From Planctomycetales bacterium ZRK34 (GTDB lineage Bacteria > Planctomycetota > Phycisphaerae > Phycisphaerales > Zrk34), in the NCBI GenBank assembly GCA_014873095.1, contig CP050848.1, positions 4,213,850 to 4,277,849 of the forward strand: a stretch of 64,000 bases of DNA. Direction: 5' to 3'. This document shows, one piece after another, positions 1 through 8,970 of this stretch. Positions within the stretch are counted from its first letter, which is position 1; each line of letters begins with the position of its first letter. A model generated the notes under the pieces. It did no database searches. It was not told the DNA's origin and worked only from the letters and a program-made list of their open reading frames with translations. Made by a program: the position numbers and the translations under genes.

Positions 1-302
1 CCGCCGCCTTTGATGAGGTTGCGGTTTTCATCGAAGCGGTCGGCCCCGTCGATGGTGATGTCAACATGCGGCTGCTGATCCAGGTCCGTCAGCGGAATGC
101 CCACCTCGCGGGCGAGTTTCTCGGAATTGCGCGAGGTCGGAATGCCGGTGATCGACAGGCCTTCGTCTTTGACGAGGCGGCCGATTTCAGTGATGGCGTA
201 GGCGGCGGTCGACCCGCTGCCGAGCCCGACGATCATGCCGTCGCGCAACTCGGCGACAGCGGCGATCGCGGCTTTGTGCTTTTGTTGTTCAACTTCCGTC
301 AC
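1..302 (-). CDS. rpiA: Ribose-5-phosphate isomerase A, N-terminal part (cut by window edge)
   Basis: Interconverts ribose 5-phosphate and ribulose 5-phosphate in the cytosolic pentose phosphate pathway. Reading leftwards, the translation begins MTEVEQQKHKAAIAAVAELR, followed by the phosphate-binding GLGSGSTAAYAI and then TIDGADRFDENRNLIKGG, the family's active-site region (usually DGADE; here DGADR). Only about 100 of the usual 220-235 residues lie in the window. The GTG at 302 starts at the usual family N-terminus; an in-frame ATG at 353 would add 17 residues. It is read in the same direction as the fucosidase gene, but nothing links it to the surface-protein cassette. Confidence 0.85.
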   Translation of the reverse strand, partial: MTEVEQQKHKAAIAAVAELRDGMIVGLGSGSTAAYAITEIGRLVKDEGLSITGIPTSRNSEKLAREVGIPLTDLDQQPHVDITIDGADRFDENRNLIKGG

Positions 303-439
303 GGGGCGTATTCCCTTCTGTGTAGCCTGGCGGTGGCTTGGTCGAAGGGACATTGTAATCACAACCGCGACGGCTCGCACCGGGCCGTGGAGAAGTTGAC
401 GACAACAGGGCTGTGAGGCTCAATTGCAGCCGCCGCACC

Positions 440-1861
440 TCAGGCGACCGGTTCAAACACCTGCAGGTTGCTGATGATCGGCTCGGCTTGCCGCTCGGTG
501 ATGTGCAGCCGCACCGCCGCGACCTCGATCGGCTTGATCCGCTCGATGCGTTTGTTGCCCACGGATTCGCCTTCGGCCAGCTTTTGCCAGGTGTCGGTCC
601 CGGTGAGGCCTTCGAGGGTGTAACGACGCACCCGCTCGCCGTGGGTGATGTCTTCCTGGATGACGACCTGGTCGATGCGGCGGGGCGATGGCAACTTCAG
701 CGTCACCGAATCCCCACGACCGGAAGTCTGACCGGCCGGCCGGCTGAATCGCTGGCGCAGCGCCTGCCCGAATTCCTGCATCCGTTTCATGTCCGGCTCG
801 GGGACCTGGCCCTCGGGGTCGACGACGAGGCCGATGATGAAGTTGCTGTTGCGGCCGACCGACTGGTCGTACATCGTCATCAGTCGCTCGACGGACTCCT
901 GGCTGTGATCATGGCCGGGGCGATACAGCCAGTCGTGGGCCTTGTGTCCGCGCAGGGGCACATCGACCATGCCCGGGGCCCACACGGTACCGTTGGCATC
1001 GCCGCCGTGCAGACATTTGCGCCATGACGGGGTGTTATGCGACACACCGCCGCCGCGCTGGCGACCGGGCATCGTCGACCAGCACGGATAACCGGCGTGG
1101 CCGGCCTCGTTGCCGATCCAGCGGATGTCCGACCGATCCGACGAGCTGTAAAAAATACTGTCGGGTTGATGCTTCTCGAAAATCGGCAACACATCCGGCC
1201 CGCCGGCCTTGGGGGTTTTGACTCCCGCGTCGTACCAGATCTGCACCAGCCGACCGTAGCGCGAGCAGATCTCTTCGGTTTGTTTTTCCGCGATGCGGTT
1301 GTACGCCGCCTGCTTGGCCGTGCCTTTGCCTTTGCCCCAGTCGACGTAGTGACCCCAGACCGTCTGGTATGCATTGCGATGCGTCGAGAAATACACGCCC
1401 GGCTCGATGCCCTGGTTGCGACACGATTCAACGAAGTCGCCGACGATGTCGCCCTTGCCCCCGCGCCAGGCGGCCTGCTTCAATCCATACGGATACAGAT
1501 CGCTCTGCCACTGCATGAACCCGTTGAAATGCGTGCCGGTGAAGACCGCATATTTAGCCCCGGCCGCTTTGGCCGCGGCGACCCACTGATCGGTGTCGAG
1601 CTTGGTCGGGTTATAGATCTTCGGGTCGAAGGTTTCTTTGACCAGGTTGTTTGGTGCATCGACGCCGGCGATGATCGGCATGTCCAGGTGATAGATCACG
1701 CCGAGCTCGCACTGTTGCCAGCGGACCTGCGCGGTGGTGGGCGTCGGCAGTTTGGTGGCATCACCGGCGGCGGCGAGCGCATGGCCCGGGCGCGAAGTCG
1801 AGCCCAGCAGGGCGGCAGCGGTGGTGGTGTGAAGCATCTGGCGTCGGGTCGGTTGGTACAT
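440..1861 (-). CDS. Alpha-L-fucosidase-like glycoside hydrolase (GH29), Tat-exported
   Basis: Probably removes alpha-L-fucose from exported or environmental glycans. The start ATG at 1861 gives MYQPTRRQMLHTTTAAALLG, a twin-arginine-type signal; the open frame continues upstream but without a signal. The body has the GH29 layout: an FTGTHFNGFMQW segment at the place of the family's HHDGF motif, and IWYDAG near residue 211, where GH29 carries its nucleophile Asp. The C-terminal 100 residues look like a beta-sandwich (a SVTLKLPSPRRIDQVVIQED stretch). Length, 473 residues, is normal. It is the last gene of cassette 1, 60 bp after the prepilin-like gene, so it is the likely enzymatic output of that operon. 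Substrate specificity is inferred. Confidence 0.8.
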   Translation of the reverse strand: MYQPTRRQMLHTTTAAALLGSTSRPGHALAAAGDATKLPTPTTAQVRWQQCELGVIYHLDMPIIAGVDAPNNLVKETFDPKIYNPTKLDTDQWVAAAKAAGAKYAVFTGTHFNGFMQWQSDLYPYGLKQAAWRGGKGDIVGDFVESCRNQGIEPGVYFSTHRNAYQTVWGHYVDWGKGKGTAKQAAYNRIAEKQTEEICSRYGRLVQIWYDAGVKTPKAGGPDVLPIFEKHQPDSIFYSSSDRSDIRWIGNEAGHAGYPCWSTMPGRQRGGGVSHNTPSWRKCLHGGDANGTVWAPGMVDVPLRGHKAHDWLYRPGHDHSQESVERLMTMYDQSVGRNSNFIIGLVVDPEGQVPEPDMKRMQEFGQALRQRFSRPAGQTSGRGDSVTLKLPSPRRIDQVVIQEDITHGERVRRYTLEGLTGTDTWQKLAEGESVGNKRIERIKPIEVAAVRLHITERQAEPIISNLQVFEPVA

Positions 1862-1921
1862 CGTGTTGGGTCCTGAAAATACTTGAATTGCGTGGATGAA
1901 TCGTCGCCCCAGGGCCAACGA

Positions 1922-2740
1922 TCAATAGTAGGAGGGATTGCCTGATCCGCGGTTGACCCAGCCGGCGGGGTAGCTGGCCGCGTTGTACATCTGGTCGGTT
2001 TTGATCTGTCCGGCGTCTTTCCATCGGACCGAGCCGTCGCCGAAGGCCTGGTTGAGCCCCGTGATGCTCGGGGGAGCAGATTCCTCGACGCCGCCGGCCC
2101 AGTTGTTCGGATGATAGCTCCAGCCCCAGCCGAACTTGCCGTGATTATAGCGGAACAGCGCGCCGTTGGAATCCGGTTGGAGAATATCGCCGACGAGCAC
2201 ACGATTCGAGCCGCTCATCCGCGACAGACACAACTCGCGATCAGCGCCGTTGTGGTATTCATTCGCCGACCACGTATCGACGCCGGCGTAGTAACCGTAG
2301 CTGAGTTGCGTGAATCTCCGTCCGCTGGCCCATTGGCCTTTCCAGTGGGCGTTGGCGAGCCACTGGTAGAACTCGACATCGACGCTCGGGCAGACCGCCA
2401 CGGCAGACGGGCGTTTGTTGGCGATGTCGAATCCGTTGAGGTAGGGCTGAATCCGGTGCACATTCCACTGGCCGGACTTGTCCGCCGGGTCGGTGCCGAT
2501 GTATTCGGGCATGCGCCCTTCGCCGGCCCACGGCCGGGTGCGCGTCGACAGCATCAGCCCTTTGTGCTCGATGGAATATCCGATCGCGGCAGTGGCGATC
2601 TGCCGTTGATTCGACGCGCAGACGACCAGCTTCGCCGTCGTCCGCGCCTGTTGCAACGCCGGCAGCAGAATCGCGATCAGCAACGCGATGATGCTGACCA
2701 CCACCAACAGTTCGATCAATGTGAAAGCATTGTGTCGCAT
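1922..2740 (-). CDS. Prepilin-type (type II pseudopilin-like) protein, cassette 1
   Basis: Starts [20 protein letters not shown], a class III leader with the Phe-Thr-Leu-Ile-Glu motif that prepilin peptidase cuts and methylates. One membrane helix follows, then a 240-residue secreted domain with a GDGSVRW motif near the C-terminus, typical of the very abundant planctomycete prepilin-like family. The ATG at 2740 was chosen because the leader is then five residues long, as in the paralogue at 51841. It follows the PEP-CTERM gene across a large inverted repeat. Its role is unknown; these proteins are usually called pseudopilins but are far too numerous to be one pilus. Confidence 0.85.
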   Translation of the reverse strand: MRHNAFTLIELLVVVSIIALLIAILLPALQQARTTAKLVVCASNQRQIATAAIGYSIEHKGLMLSTRTRPWAGEGRMPEYIGTDPADKSGQWNVHRIQPYLNGFDIANKRPSAVAVCPSVDVEFYQWLANAHWKGQWASGRRFTQLSYGYYAGVDTWSANEYHNGADRELCLSRMSGSNRVLVGDILQPDSNGALFRYNHGKFGWGWSYHPNNWAGGVEESAPPSITGLNQAFGDGSVRWKDAGQIKTDQMYNAASYPAGWVNRGSGNPSYY

Positions 2741-2745
2741 AGACC

Positions 2746-2814
2746 ATTTAGCGGCGGGGCTTGCCCCGCGCGGCAGGTGCGGCTGAACACGCGGGGCAAG
2801 CCCCGCCGCTAAAT
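2746..2814. repeat. Nested inverted repeat, REP-like stem-loop between PEP-CTERM and prepilin genes
   Basis: Two perfect 25-bp arms, 2746-2770 and 2790-2814, are separated by 19 bp. Each arm contains its own palindrome, GCGGGGCTTGCCCCGC (seven-base arms, TT centre), so the site can fold as one long hairpin or as two small ones. There is no T-run on either side, so it is unlikely to be a simple terminator. It lies inside the transcript of cassette 1. Confidence 0.85.
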
Positions 2815-2829
2815 GTGATCCACAATGAC

Positions 2830-3567
2830 TCAATCGTTTGCTCCACGCCGGCGCATCACCAGGGTGCCCAGCATCGCGAGCCCCGCCGGCAGCGCGGCAG
2901 GCGTCGGCACAAGCGTGGCGGTGAACTGGAAGTCGATGTTGTCCAGGCGGAAGCCGGTGCCCACACCGTCGTGCGTGATCGTCAACGTGTTCGGCGATAC
3001 CGTCGCCACGCCGCCTGTGCCTTCAGAGAGACTTTGATCGGTGAAGTTCACGAAAGCCGCCTTGGCCGCGCCGCCGGTGATGGCGATGTTGCCGGCCACG
3101 AGCGTGATGGATTCACCCGGATTGATGCGCGCTTCTTCGTCGACCCCGCCGATTTTTGTTCCGTTGGCGATCGCGGAATCATCCACGATCCAGGTTCGAT
3201 TGCCGCCGCCATTGATCAGCAGGCCGTCGTCATCGCTGGCAGTGAAGGTGATGTCCCACGTGAGCGTGAAGCCCGGTGTCGAATCAATCGTGAGGTTGGT
3301 CAACGTGAAGCTGTAAACCGTCGAATTGACCGCACTCGAGCTGTTGACCGGCACGTTGACCGTTCGCGTGATCGTGCCGAGCGTGCCTTGTGATGGGTTG
3401 GCGGTGTAGCCGTAGTCGTTGATGTCGGTGGTCGTGTCCGAATCACCGACGGGGGTGAAGTTGTTGATGTTGATGATCGTGGCGGCCTGGCTTGTCGCGG
3501 CCCATCCGACGACGGCGATCATGAGAACTGCCAGAAGATGCGTTTGCGTGTGATTTCGATACATCAT
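2830..3567 (-). CDS. PEP-CTERM surface protein, cassette 1
   Basis: Exported protein with a cleavable signal ([18 protein letters not shown], cut before ATI), a beta-rich body of about 190 residues, and a C-terminal sorting tail: PTPAALPAG, a hydrophobic stretch, then MRRRGAND. Such tails are recognised by exosortase, which releases the tail and passes the protein to the surface; no exosortase gene is in the window. Two ATGs overlap at 3567 and 3564. AGGAG lies 4 bases before the first and 7 before the second, so 3564 may be the true start. The body shows no visible similarity to the C-terminal domain of the FecR protein upstream, unlike cassettes 2 and 3. Confidence 0.8.
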   Translation of the reverse strand: MMYRNHTQTHLLAVLMIAVVGWAATSQAATIININNFTPVGDSDTTTDINDYGYTANPSQGTLGTITRTVNVPVNSSSAVNSTVYSFTLTNLTIDSTPGFTLTWDITFTASDDDGLLINGGGNRTWIVDDSAIANGTKIGGVDEEARINPGESITLVAGNIAITGGAAKAAFVNFTDQSLSEGTGGVATVSPNTLTITHDGVGTGFRLDNIDFQFTATLVPTPAALPAGLAMLGTLVMRRRGAND

Positions 3568-3574
3568 GTGTCTC

Positions 3575-5116
3575 CTATTTCTGGTGCAGATTTTGATGAA
3601 GTGATATTGAGGGAGCCGTTGACGCCGGCGCCTGTGATGTTTCCGGGGCGCCGGCGGTGTAGATGCGTCGGATTTCATCGGCGGTGGCGGCGCGGGACAG
3701 AATCAGCAGCTCGTCAAATCGCGCGTGCAGGCCGCGCTTGAGCGTGCCGCCCTGGTGGTTGTAATTTGTCGGATCCCAGTTGCCGATGCGGGCCGAGCCG
3801 ATGTGAAACGGATTGCGTGTGGCGTCGATGGGTTCGGTGTGCACCAGTTCGCCGTCGCGATACACGTGAATTCGCCGCGTCGACAGGTCGAAAGTCACCG
3901 CCACGTGAATCCACCGATGCATTTCGTCGGGGCCGATCAATTTCACCCGGCGGCCCTGGTCGGCGCCGACTCCGGCATAACCGAATCGACCGTCGTGCAT
4001 CAGGTGAAGCTGCACACTCGCGGTCGCACCGTCGGCGGCAAACAGGTCGTTGATCGGGCGATCCAGCGACTGAACATTCACCCACATCGCCAGCGTCAAC
4101 TGCTCGAATCGCCCGGGAATGTTCACTGCCACCGCCTGATTTTGTCCGTCCAGCGTCAGGGCCGGTTTGTCGGTAAATCGTCCCTCGCCCCACGTCGGCG
4201 AGCCGATCATCTGGCCCGCCACCTCGCCCGGCACAAACGGCTCGTAATACAGCAAGGCCGCATCACGCTGGGCTTGCTCGCTCCACCGTTTCCACCGCTG
4301 GTAGGCGTGATGATCGGCAAACACGCTCTGACTCGGGTCAATGCTTCTGAGGGTGTCATCGCTCAGCACCACCACCTGTTCCGCCTCGAGCACGCGCGGT
4401 TCGCCCGCCCCTTCGATGCGCACCCGCCCCTCAAACACATCCACCATCGCGCTGCCGTCAGCCGAAACCATCACCCCAAACGCCGTGCCCAAGTCGACCA
4501 CGCGCCGATCCCCCGGCAGGTCGACCGTGAACCCCTTGCCCGAAGCCGGCACATAGGCCTGAAGCTTCCCGGCACTCAGCTTCCCGCGATTGGCGCCGAC
4601 CATCTCGAAAACACACGGCCCGGTCAGATCAGCCACCGCGCCGGAGTGAAACATGATCTGAACCTGCCCCGAGAGCAGCCGAATCGGCTCATGGGTCAAT
4701 TCACCGCCGAGCGTTACCGGTGAACTCGACGGCGCGAATTGCGCGTTGACCGTGTTGGTGACGAATCCGACATGCGGGGCGGGGCGATCGGTTTGATCAT
4801 GCGAGGTGAAGTCAGACCTGATCCCGAACCAGATCGCTGCGGCCAGCAGCAACGCGGCCGCGACGGCCCAACCGGCAGGGTGCAGCTTCAATCTGCCGGG
4901 TGTTGTCGTCGCCCGGGTGTTTTCAGGCTGGTTGATCGATGTTTCGCGGTGCTGCCAGAGCAGTTCCGCATGCACGGCTGTGTAATCCGCGTAAAGTCGA
5001 ACCAGTTTCGGCTCCTGTCGCATCCGCTGGTAAAGCGCCGTGCGCTGTTGCGATGTGGCATACCCGTCGACTACCGCATTCAGCAGTTCGATGATGTTGT
5101 CACCGGGAGCGGTCAT
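3575..5116 (-). CDS. FecR-type membrane regulator with LamG-like sensor domain, cassette 1
   Basis: Probable partner of the sigma factor whose stop codon overlaps its start (ATGA). Residues 1-60 are a short cytoplasmic helical segment (IIELLNAVVDGYATSQQRTA), a membrane helix follows near 80-97 (AVAAALLLAAAIWFGI), then a FecR-type beta domain (VDLPGDRRVVDLGTAFGVMV, VDVFEGRVRI). From about residue 285 there is a LamG/concanavalin-like jelly roll with LTLAMWVNVQSL, WIHVAVTFDLSTRRIHVYRD and a FDELLILSRAATADEIRRIY end. LamG domains bind carbohydrate, which suits sensing of extracellular glycan. Of the four FecR proteins here, only this one carries LamG. Confidence 0.8.
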   Translation of the reverse strand: MTAPGDNIIELLNAVVDGYATSQQRTALYQRMRQEPKLVRLYADYTAVHAELLWQHRETSINQPENTRATTTPGRLKLHPAGWAVAAALLLAAAIWFGIRSDFTSHDQTDRPAPHVGFVTNTVNAQFAPSSSPVTLGGELTHEPIRLLSGQVQIMFHSGAVADLTGPCVFEMVGANRGKLSAGKLQAYVPASGKGFTVDLPGDRRVVDLGTAFGVMVSADGSAMVDVFEGRVRIEGAGEPRVLEAEQVVVLSDDTLRSIDPSQSVFADHHAYQRWKRWSEQAQRDAALLYYEPFVPGEVAGQMIGSPTWGEGRFTDKPALTLDGQNQAVAVNIPGRFEQLTLAMWVNVQSLDRPINDLFAADGATASVQLHLMHDGRFGYAGVGADQGRRVKLIGPDEMHRWIHVAVTFDLSTRRIHVYRDGELVHTEPIDATRNPFHIGSARIGNWDPTNYNHQGGTLKRGLHARFDELLILSRAATADEIRRIYTAGAPETSQAPASTAPSISLHQNLHQK

Positions 5117-5637
5117 GAGTCACGCTCCATCTGCAAGCGGCGGTTGATGCAGTCGTGCAGGGCTTGCCGGATCCGACCGATCGACTTGTACAGCGCGTTG
5201 GCGGTCAGCCCCATTTCGCCGGCCAGATCGGACAGCGAACCTTCGTGGGCATATCGGCGATGCACGAGTTGCCGCTGATTGTTCGGCAGTTGCTCCAGGC
5301 ACCGCTGCAGAGCGTCGCGGCGTGCTTCCAGTTGACCCTCGGCGGCCATATGGGCGGCGCCCACCGTGTCCGCCAGATCATCCGGCAGGGCCAGGTGACG
5401 CCGGCGACTGGTTCGGCGAAAGTTGCGGATGTGATTGTGTGCGATCGCACAGGCCCAGTGGAAAAAGCTCGATTCGGGATCGTACTGCTCCCATTTTTCC
5501 CACATCGTCAGCGATGTTTTCTGGAACAGGTCTTCAGCGTCCGACCGGTTCGGCGTCTGCGACACGATGTAGCCGTACACCTGCCGCTGAGCACGTACAA
5601 AGTTCTGACTGAACGCCTGCAGTTTTGGATCGGCCAT
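5113..5637 (-). CDS. ECF RNA polymerase sigma factor (Rhodopirellula/Verrucomicrobium type), cassette 1
   Basis: Directs RNA polymerase to cassette promoters. Region 2 is seen as VYGYIVSQTPNRSDAEDLFQ with SSFFHWACAIAHNHIRNFRR; region 4 as LEQLPNNQRQLVHRRYAHEG followed by the helix-turn-helix LSDLAGEMGLTANALYKSIG. At 174 residues it has normal ECF length. It overlaps the downstream FecR gene by 4 bp, implying translational coupling, the usual arrangement for a sigma factor and its membrane partner. The 189 bp between it and the tRNA fragment at 5827 must hold the promoter of cassette 1. Confidence 0.9.
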   Translation of the reverse strand: MADPKLQAFSQNFVRAQRQVYGYIVSQTPNRSDAEDLFQKTSLTMWEKWEQYDPESSFFHWACAIAHNHIRNFRRTSRRRHLALPDDLADTVGAAHMAAEGQLEARRDALQRCLEQLPNNQRQLVHRRYAHEGSLSDLAGEMGLTANALYKSIGRIRQALHDCINRRLQMERDS

Positions 5638-5826
5638 GACAAAAGCCCAATCTGTAGCGCCCTTCGGGGGCGGAGTGGGGCTGATCTGTACCAGCCGCCA
5701 TCAGGTAAATGTAATCGACCGGAACGACCTGCCGCAGTTTCTGTAAAAACTTTCACCACGGTGGGGTCAATCACTCACCGGCGGCGTGACAGCCTCGGCT
5801 TGACCGCATAAACTGCCAGCGGTTGC

Positions 5827-5875
5827 GCCACCTTAGCTCAATTGGCAGAGCAGCGGTTTTGTAAACCGCAGGTTG
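5827..5875 (+). repeat. Left attachment site: 5' part of tRNA-Thr, non-functional
   Basis: Identical to bases 47283-47331 of the intact tRNA gene: acceptor 5' strand, D arm, anticodon arm and five bases beyond. The T arm and 3' acceptor strand are missing. Since the tRNA 5' end points away from the element, this is probably the original chromosomal half. A possible relic of the ancestral tRNA promoter is GTGACA at 5786-5791 with CATAAA at 5807-5812, but the 15-base spacing is short. Confidence 0.85.
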
Positions 5876-6066
5876 GCAATCACCAGCGTAGCAACGCCAA
5901 ATACTTACAACTATCGAAAACCAAAATCGCAGCACAGGGCGCAGCAGACGATCTGAGATCTGTCTTGTTTGACTCGGATCTAGCGGCGCTGATCGAAGCA
6001 TGGCCAACCCTGCCGGCGGCAATTAAAGCGGGCATTGTCGCCATGCTCAAGGCGGTGCATCCGTGA
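5827..6066 (+). pseudogene. Detached C-terminal segment of the island recombinase
   Basis: The frame in which the recombinase at 45837 enters its copy of the tRNA is open here too, and runs to a stop at 6064-6066. Joining the repeats gives PQV at the end of the core, then GNHQRSNAKYLQLSKTK, then DSDLAALIEAWPTLPAAIKA and GIVAMLKAVHP. The AWPxLP stretch resembles, from memory, C-terminal ends of planctomycete integrases. As it stands the piece has no proper start (a TTG at 5842 lies inside the tRNA core), so it is probably silent or poorly translated while integrated. Its stop overlaps the GTG of the next gene by 4 bp, so in the circle the recombinase would be coupled to 6063 and 6482. Confidence 0.65.
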
Positions 6067-6470
6067 GTGACGGTGATCTACACGACGCTTCGACTGATGC
6101 GGGGTCTATCTTGGGGTATGCCGGTACTCTTGCGGAGCCGTGGAACGGGATGTCAGAAGCGGAGCAAAAGGCTGTCGTTCACCACCTGAAGGTGCTGTTG
6201 GCGCTGCCACCGGATCGGCGGGTGAAGGTGTTGTCGTTGGTCGCCTCGATCACAATCTGTGATACGGCAGGTGACGTAGGCTTCAAAGCGATTGACCTGC
6301 TGTCCCTGTTGTGCCGCACACAGGCGATTCTACTGTCGCCCGAGCGGTCAATTCGCTTCATACGTGAACTGAATCATCTCGTCGAACGATTCACGCGAGA
6401 GGAATATGAAAATGATGATAGACACGCAAACAAAAGTGGTGTTACCCACTGTTCGGATGCCAACCCATAG
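6063..6470 (+). CDS. Small island protein of unknown function
   Basis: I do not recognise a family. The 135 residues are soluble and mostly helical (EAEQKAVVHHLKVLLALPPD; SPERSIRFIRELNHLVERF). The GTG start overlaps the stop of the detached recombinase segment (GTGA), a sign of translational coupling. Its position directly after the recombinase frame and before a DUF5681 gene suggests that it belongs to the integration module, but no function can be given. Confidence 0.6.
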   Translation: MSDGDLHDASTDAGSILGYAGTLAEPWNGMSEAEQKAVVHHLKVLLALPPDRRVKVLSLVASITICDTAGDVGFKAIDLLSLLCRTQAILLSPERSIRFIRELNHLVERFTREEYENDDRHANKSGVTHCSDANP

Positions 6471-6481
6471 GGACTGACCCG

Positions 6482-7030
6482 ATGAATGCACCGATTGTAA
6501 ACGGTTCAAACGGTGGTCGAGATGCCAGCGGGCGTTTTACGCGAGGCAACCCCGGAGGCCCTGGCAATCCGTATATCCGCCAGGTCGCCGCCCTGCGTGC
6601 GGCGGTACTCGAAGCCGTTGATGCAGAATCGTTGGCGGCGATTGTTCACGCGTTGGTCGAGAAGGCCAAGGCCGGTGATGTGGTAGCTGCCCGTGAGATT
6701 TTCGATCGTTGCCTGGGCAAGCCAAAGCAGACGCTCGACCTTGATGTTGACGTTGGGCCAAAGGCTGAAAAATGCATTGATGAAATGACCGACATGGAAC
6801 TCGCAGAGGCGATGGTTAAAGGCGGCGCGCTGGATCGTCTGCCCCCAATTCTCCGCCGCAAAGTTGAAAACATATATGGGTCAGTTGACAGATTTGTCGG
6901 CAAAATCGAACCGAAGCGAGCGCCGCGAAAAAAGATTGCAACAAAGAAAACAAAACAGCACCACAAGAAGACCACCGGTTCGTCGCCATCAGCAACACGT
7001 TCAAAGCCACCGAATCCCCGCAACACTTGA
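6482..7030 (+). CDS. DUF5681-type protein of the island integration module
   Basis: The N-terminus has the DUF5681 hallmark GRFTRGNPGGPGNPYIRQVA, followed by a helical segment (LVEKAKAGDVVAAREIFDRC) and a short LGKPKQ motif. The C-terminus is very basic (RAPRKKIATKKTKQHHKKTT), probably binding nucleic acid. DUF5681 proteins occur in phages and integrative elements and are sometimes compared to small terminase subunits; the biochemical role is not established. It lies 11 bp after the preceding gene. In the circular element it would be the third gene of the recombinase operon. Confidence 0.7.
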   Translation: MNAPIVNGSNGGRDASGRFTRGNPGGPGNPYIRQVAALRAAVLEAVDAESLAAIVHALVEKAKAGDVVAAREIFDRCLGKPKQTLDLDVDVGPKAEKCIDEMTDMELAEAMVKGGALDRLPPILRRKVENIYGSVDRFVGKIEPKRAPRKKIATKKTKQHHKKTTGSSPSATRSKPPNPRNT

Positions 7031-7164
7031 TAGCGGCGCCGGCGCCGACGAATACCGCGAGGAGTGCCCCCAGTTGATGTGTGTAGCTAGGGTAGTCACC
7101 CTGTAGTGGATTTGCCGTAAGATTTGACCGAAAAATAGAGAGTTCACATCACAATGGGGATTAT

Positions 7165-7545
7165 ATGAATATCGCATTTGACATCGACGACACCATCACC
7201 CGCCACCCGGTGTTCTTCGCTCTGGTCAGCCAGGCTCTGGTTCAGGCTGGCCATCGTGTTCTCATCCTCACGTTTCGCGATGAGCACTACCGGGAGACGA
7301 CTGAAGCGGATCTGCACACGTGGGGCATCACCTACGATCAGCTCATCTGCTGGTCGATGGAAACCTGCGATTTGGCAGACATCGATACATGGAAAGCCGA
7401 AGAATGCCGGCGGCATGGGGTAGATGTGTTCTTCGAGGATGACCCTGACGTGTTGGCACGTGTCGACGCTGCCACCGTTTGCTTCATGCCGTTTGGTTCT
7501 GTCAGCAAATCTCAGAAGTGGAATCTGACCACCGCAAGGAGATGA
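7165..7545 (+). CDS. HAD-like phosphatase domain protein
   Basis: Begins MNIAFDIDDTITRHPVFFAL, the DxDxT motif of the haloacid dehalogenase superfamily, in which the first Asp is the nucleophile. ILTFRDEHYRET lies where motif II (Ser/Thr) is expected, and FFEDDPDV around residue 92 fits the acidic motif IV. At 126 residues it is a minimal, capless domain. The substrate is unknown. It is single, with 134 bp upstream, in the island's left part. Confidence 0.65.
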   Translation: MNIAFDIDDTITRHPVFFALVSQALVQAGHRVLILTFRDEHYRETTEADLHTWGITYDQLICWSMETCDLADIDTWKAEECRRHGVDVFFEDDPDVLARVDAATVCFMPFGSVSKSQKWNLTTARR

Positions 7546-7586
7546 GTGGCACGGCAACAGGTCAAGGATCGTTGGGGTTACTATAT

Positions 7587-8477
7587 TTACACATTTGATG
7601 GCACAACGACCTGCCCTACCGTGATTGCTCTGAGCAATCGTACTGGACCGATCTTTTTGCGAGGGCAGGTGGGTTGAGTGGGGTGTGGCGAAGCTGGCAG
7701 AGATACGCCCATGGCCGGTGCGATGCAAGTAGTGGGTACGCCAAAGTGATGAAGGTGATCCAACACGCGGTAAAATTCCTGGAATCGTGCCAAACGCATG
7801 GGACGTATGACCCAGAGGAAGAACAGGCCGACGAGGATCTGGACCGCATTGTTTGCATAAAGGGCTGGCCACATATCTTTCGGAAAGATCGCCATGACTG
7901 TCAGCAGTCCAAGAAAGCCCAGTCCCGATAGGCCGATGTACGCTGCGTGAAAGTACTTGGACGCATAGGCTGGCTGCTTGGCAAAATTGATCGTTGCGAA
8001 AAAATACAACACAAACACGATCAAATGTGCCATCACATCAAATATCAACCACAACTGAATATGCTGTGGTAGATTGTTGCCAGCTTGCGATATATCCATC
8101 ATCGTTTTCAACAACATCATGGTTCCCAGAATTACGGTTAGCCAACTCCAGACGCACCAGGTATAGAGCCACCGAGCTATCGACTTCCAAGGCCAACGCT
8201 GTTCCTCAGTGAGTTCCACCCGCCGGCCCATCCACCACCAGAGCCCAAAAGTCGCAGCCCCAACGACACACCAAGTCAACAGCAACCGAGGAATGTCCAA
8301 CCGTACCCCGTATCCCCAATCAAGTGGCTTGGGTGGAGCAAAAATCGGAGCGTAACCAACTGCCTGTTCGATGTGAACACTCTTGTCGCTGTAGGTTTGT
8401 ACCCAAGCAGGGAACGCTCCGGCCAAAACTACCACGACGATTCCGCCACAAATAACTCTGAATTGACCTTTGTTCAT
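7587..8477 (-). CDS. Multi-pass membrane protein of unknown function
   Basis: About six to seven hydrophobic helices are visible: FRVICGGIVVVVLAGAF, LLLTWCVVGAATFGLWWWM, WSWLTVILGTMMLLKTM, LIFDVMAHLIVFVLYFF, YIGLSGLGFLGLLTVMAIF and AVQILVGLFFLWVI. The C-terminal 60 residues are hydrophilic and rich in proline. No catalytic motif is recognised. It is read opposite to its neighbours and has no operon partner. Confidence 0.6.
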   Translation of the reverse strand: MNKGQFRVICGGIVVVVLAGAFPAWVQTYSDKSVHIEQAVGYAPIFAPPKPLDWGYGVRLDIPRLLLTWCVVGAATFGLWWWMGRRVELTEEQRWPWKSIARWLYTWCVWSWLTVILGTMMLLKTMMDISQAGNNLPQHIQLWLIFDVMAHLIVFVLYFFATINFAKQPAYASKYFHAAYIGLSGLGFLGLLTVMAIFPKDMWPALYANNAVQILVGLFFLWVIRPMRLARFQEFYRVLDHLHHFGVPTTCIAPAMGVSLPASPHPTQPTCPRKKIGPVRLLRAITVGQVVVPSNV

Positions 8478-8586
8478 GCGTTATCCCCAGTCGAAGGTGA
8501 ACATAATCTGTAATTTGTGCAGACGCATTTGATGGCTAGGGCTAAATGTTGCGCATTGTCTGTCGTTGAATTGTCAGCAATATCAG

Positions 8587-8841
8587 ATGCTTGTCAAGCA
8601 TATGGCAAGCCGATTCAGTCGTAACTTTGGCGAACAGGTCCGCACCCTCCGGGAAGCCGCCGAGCTTTCTCAGGAAGCTCTAGCAGCAAAAGCGGGGCTG
8701 CATCGCACCCACATCAGCCTGATCGAACGTGGCCAGCGAAGTGTCCGGCTCGAAACCATTGAACGGCTGGCAATTGCTCTTGGTGTCCAGCCCGCCGCCT
8801 TGATGCCCGCAATCACGTTGGCGCGCCGACGGCGCGGGTGA
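8587..8841 (+). CDS. XRE-family helix-turn-helix regulator
   Basis: A single Cro/C1-type DNA-binding domain: FGEQVRTLREAAELSQEALA, AKAGLHRTHISLIERGQRSV and RLETIERLAIALGVQPAAL. Such short proteins are typical repressors of mobile elements and restriction or toxin genes. The ATG at 8587 is preferred; ATG 8602 and TTG 8566 are in the same frame. Its target is unknown; it lies about 90 bp from the divergent membrane-protein gene. Confidence 0.8.
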   Translation: MLVKHMASRFSRNFGEQVRTLREAAELSQEALAAKAGLHRTHISLIERGQRSVRLETIERLAIALGVQPAALMPAITLARRRRG

Positions 8842-8970
8842 CGGCAGCAGCGTATTCACTGTAACTGAGCGTCATCCATACAAGTTTGCTGTAGCGGGGG
8901 AGATCGCTTCTCCGTAGACGCAGTTCATTGACGGTAGTCCTCGTAAACGTGGTGTGGGCCAGAATCCCCG

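Noticed and set aside
5842..6066. An independent small gene starting with TTG inside the tRNA fragment
   Set aside because: Its first residues are translated tRNA. The phase match with the recombinase makes a detached C-terminus the better explanation.
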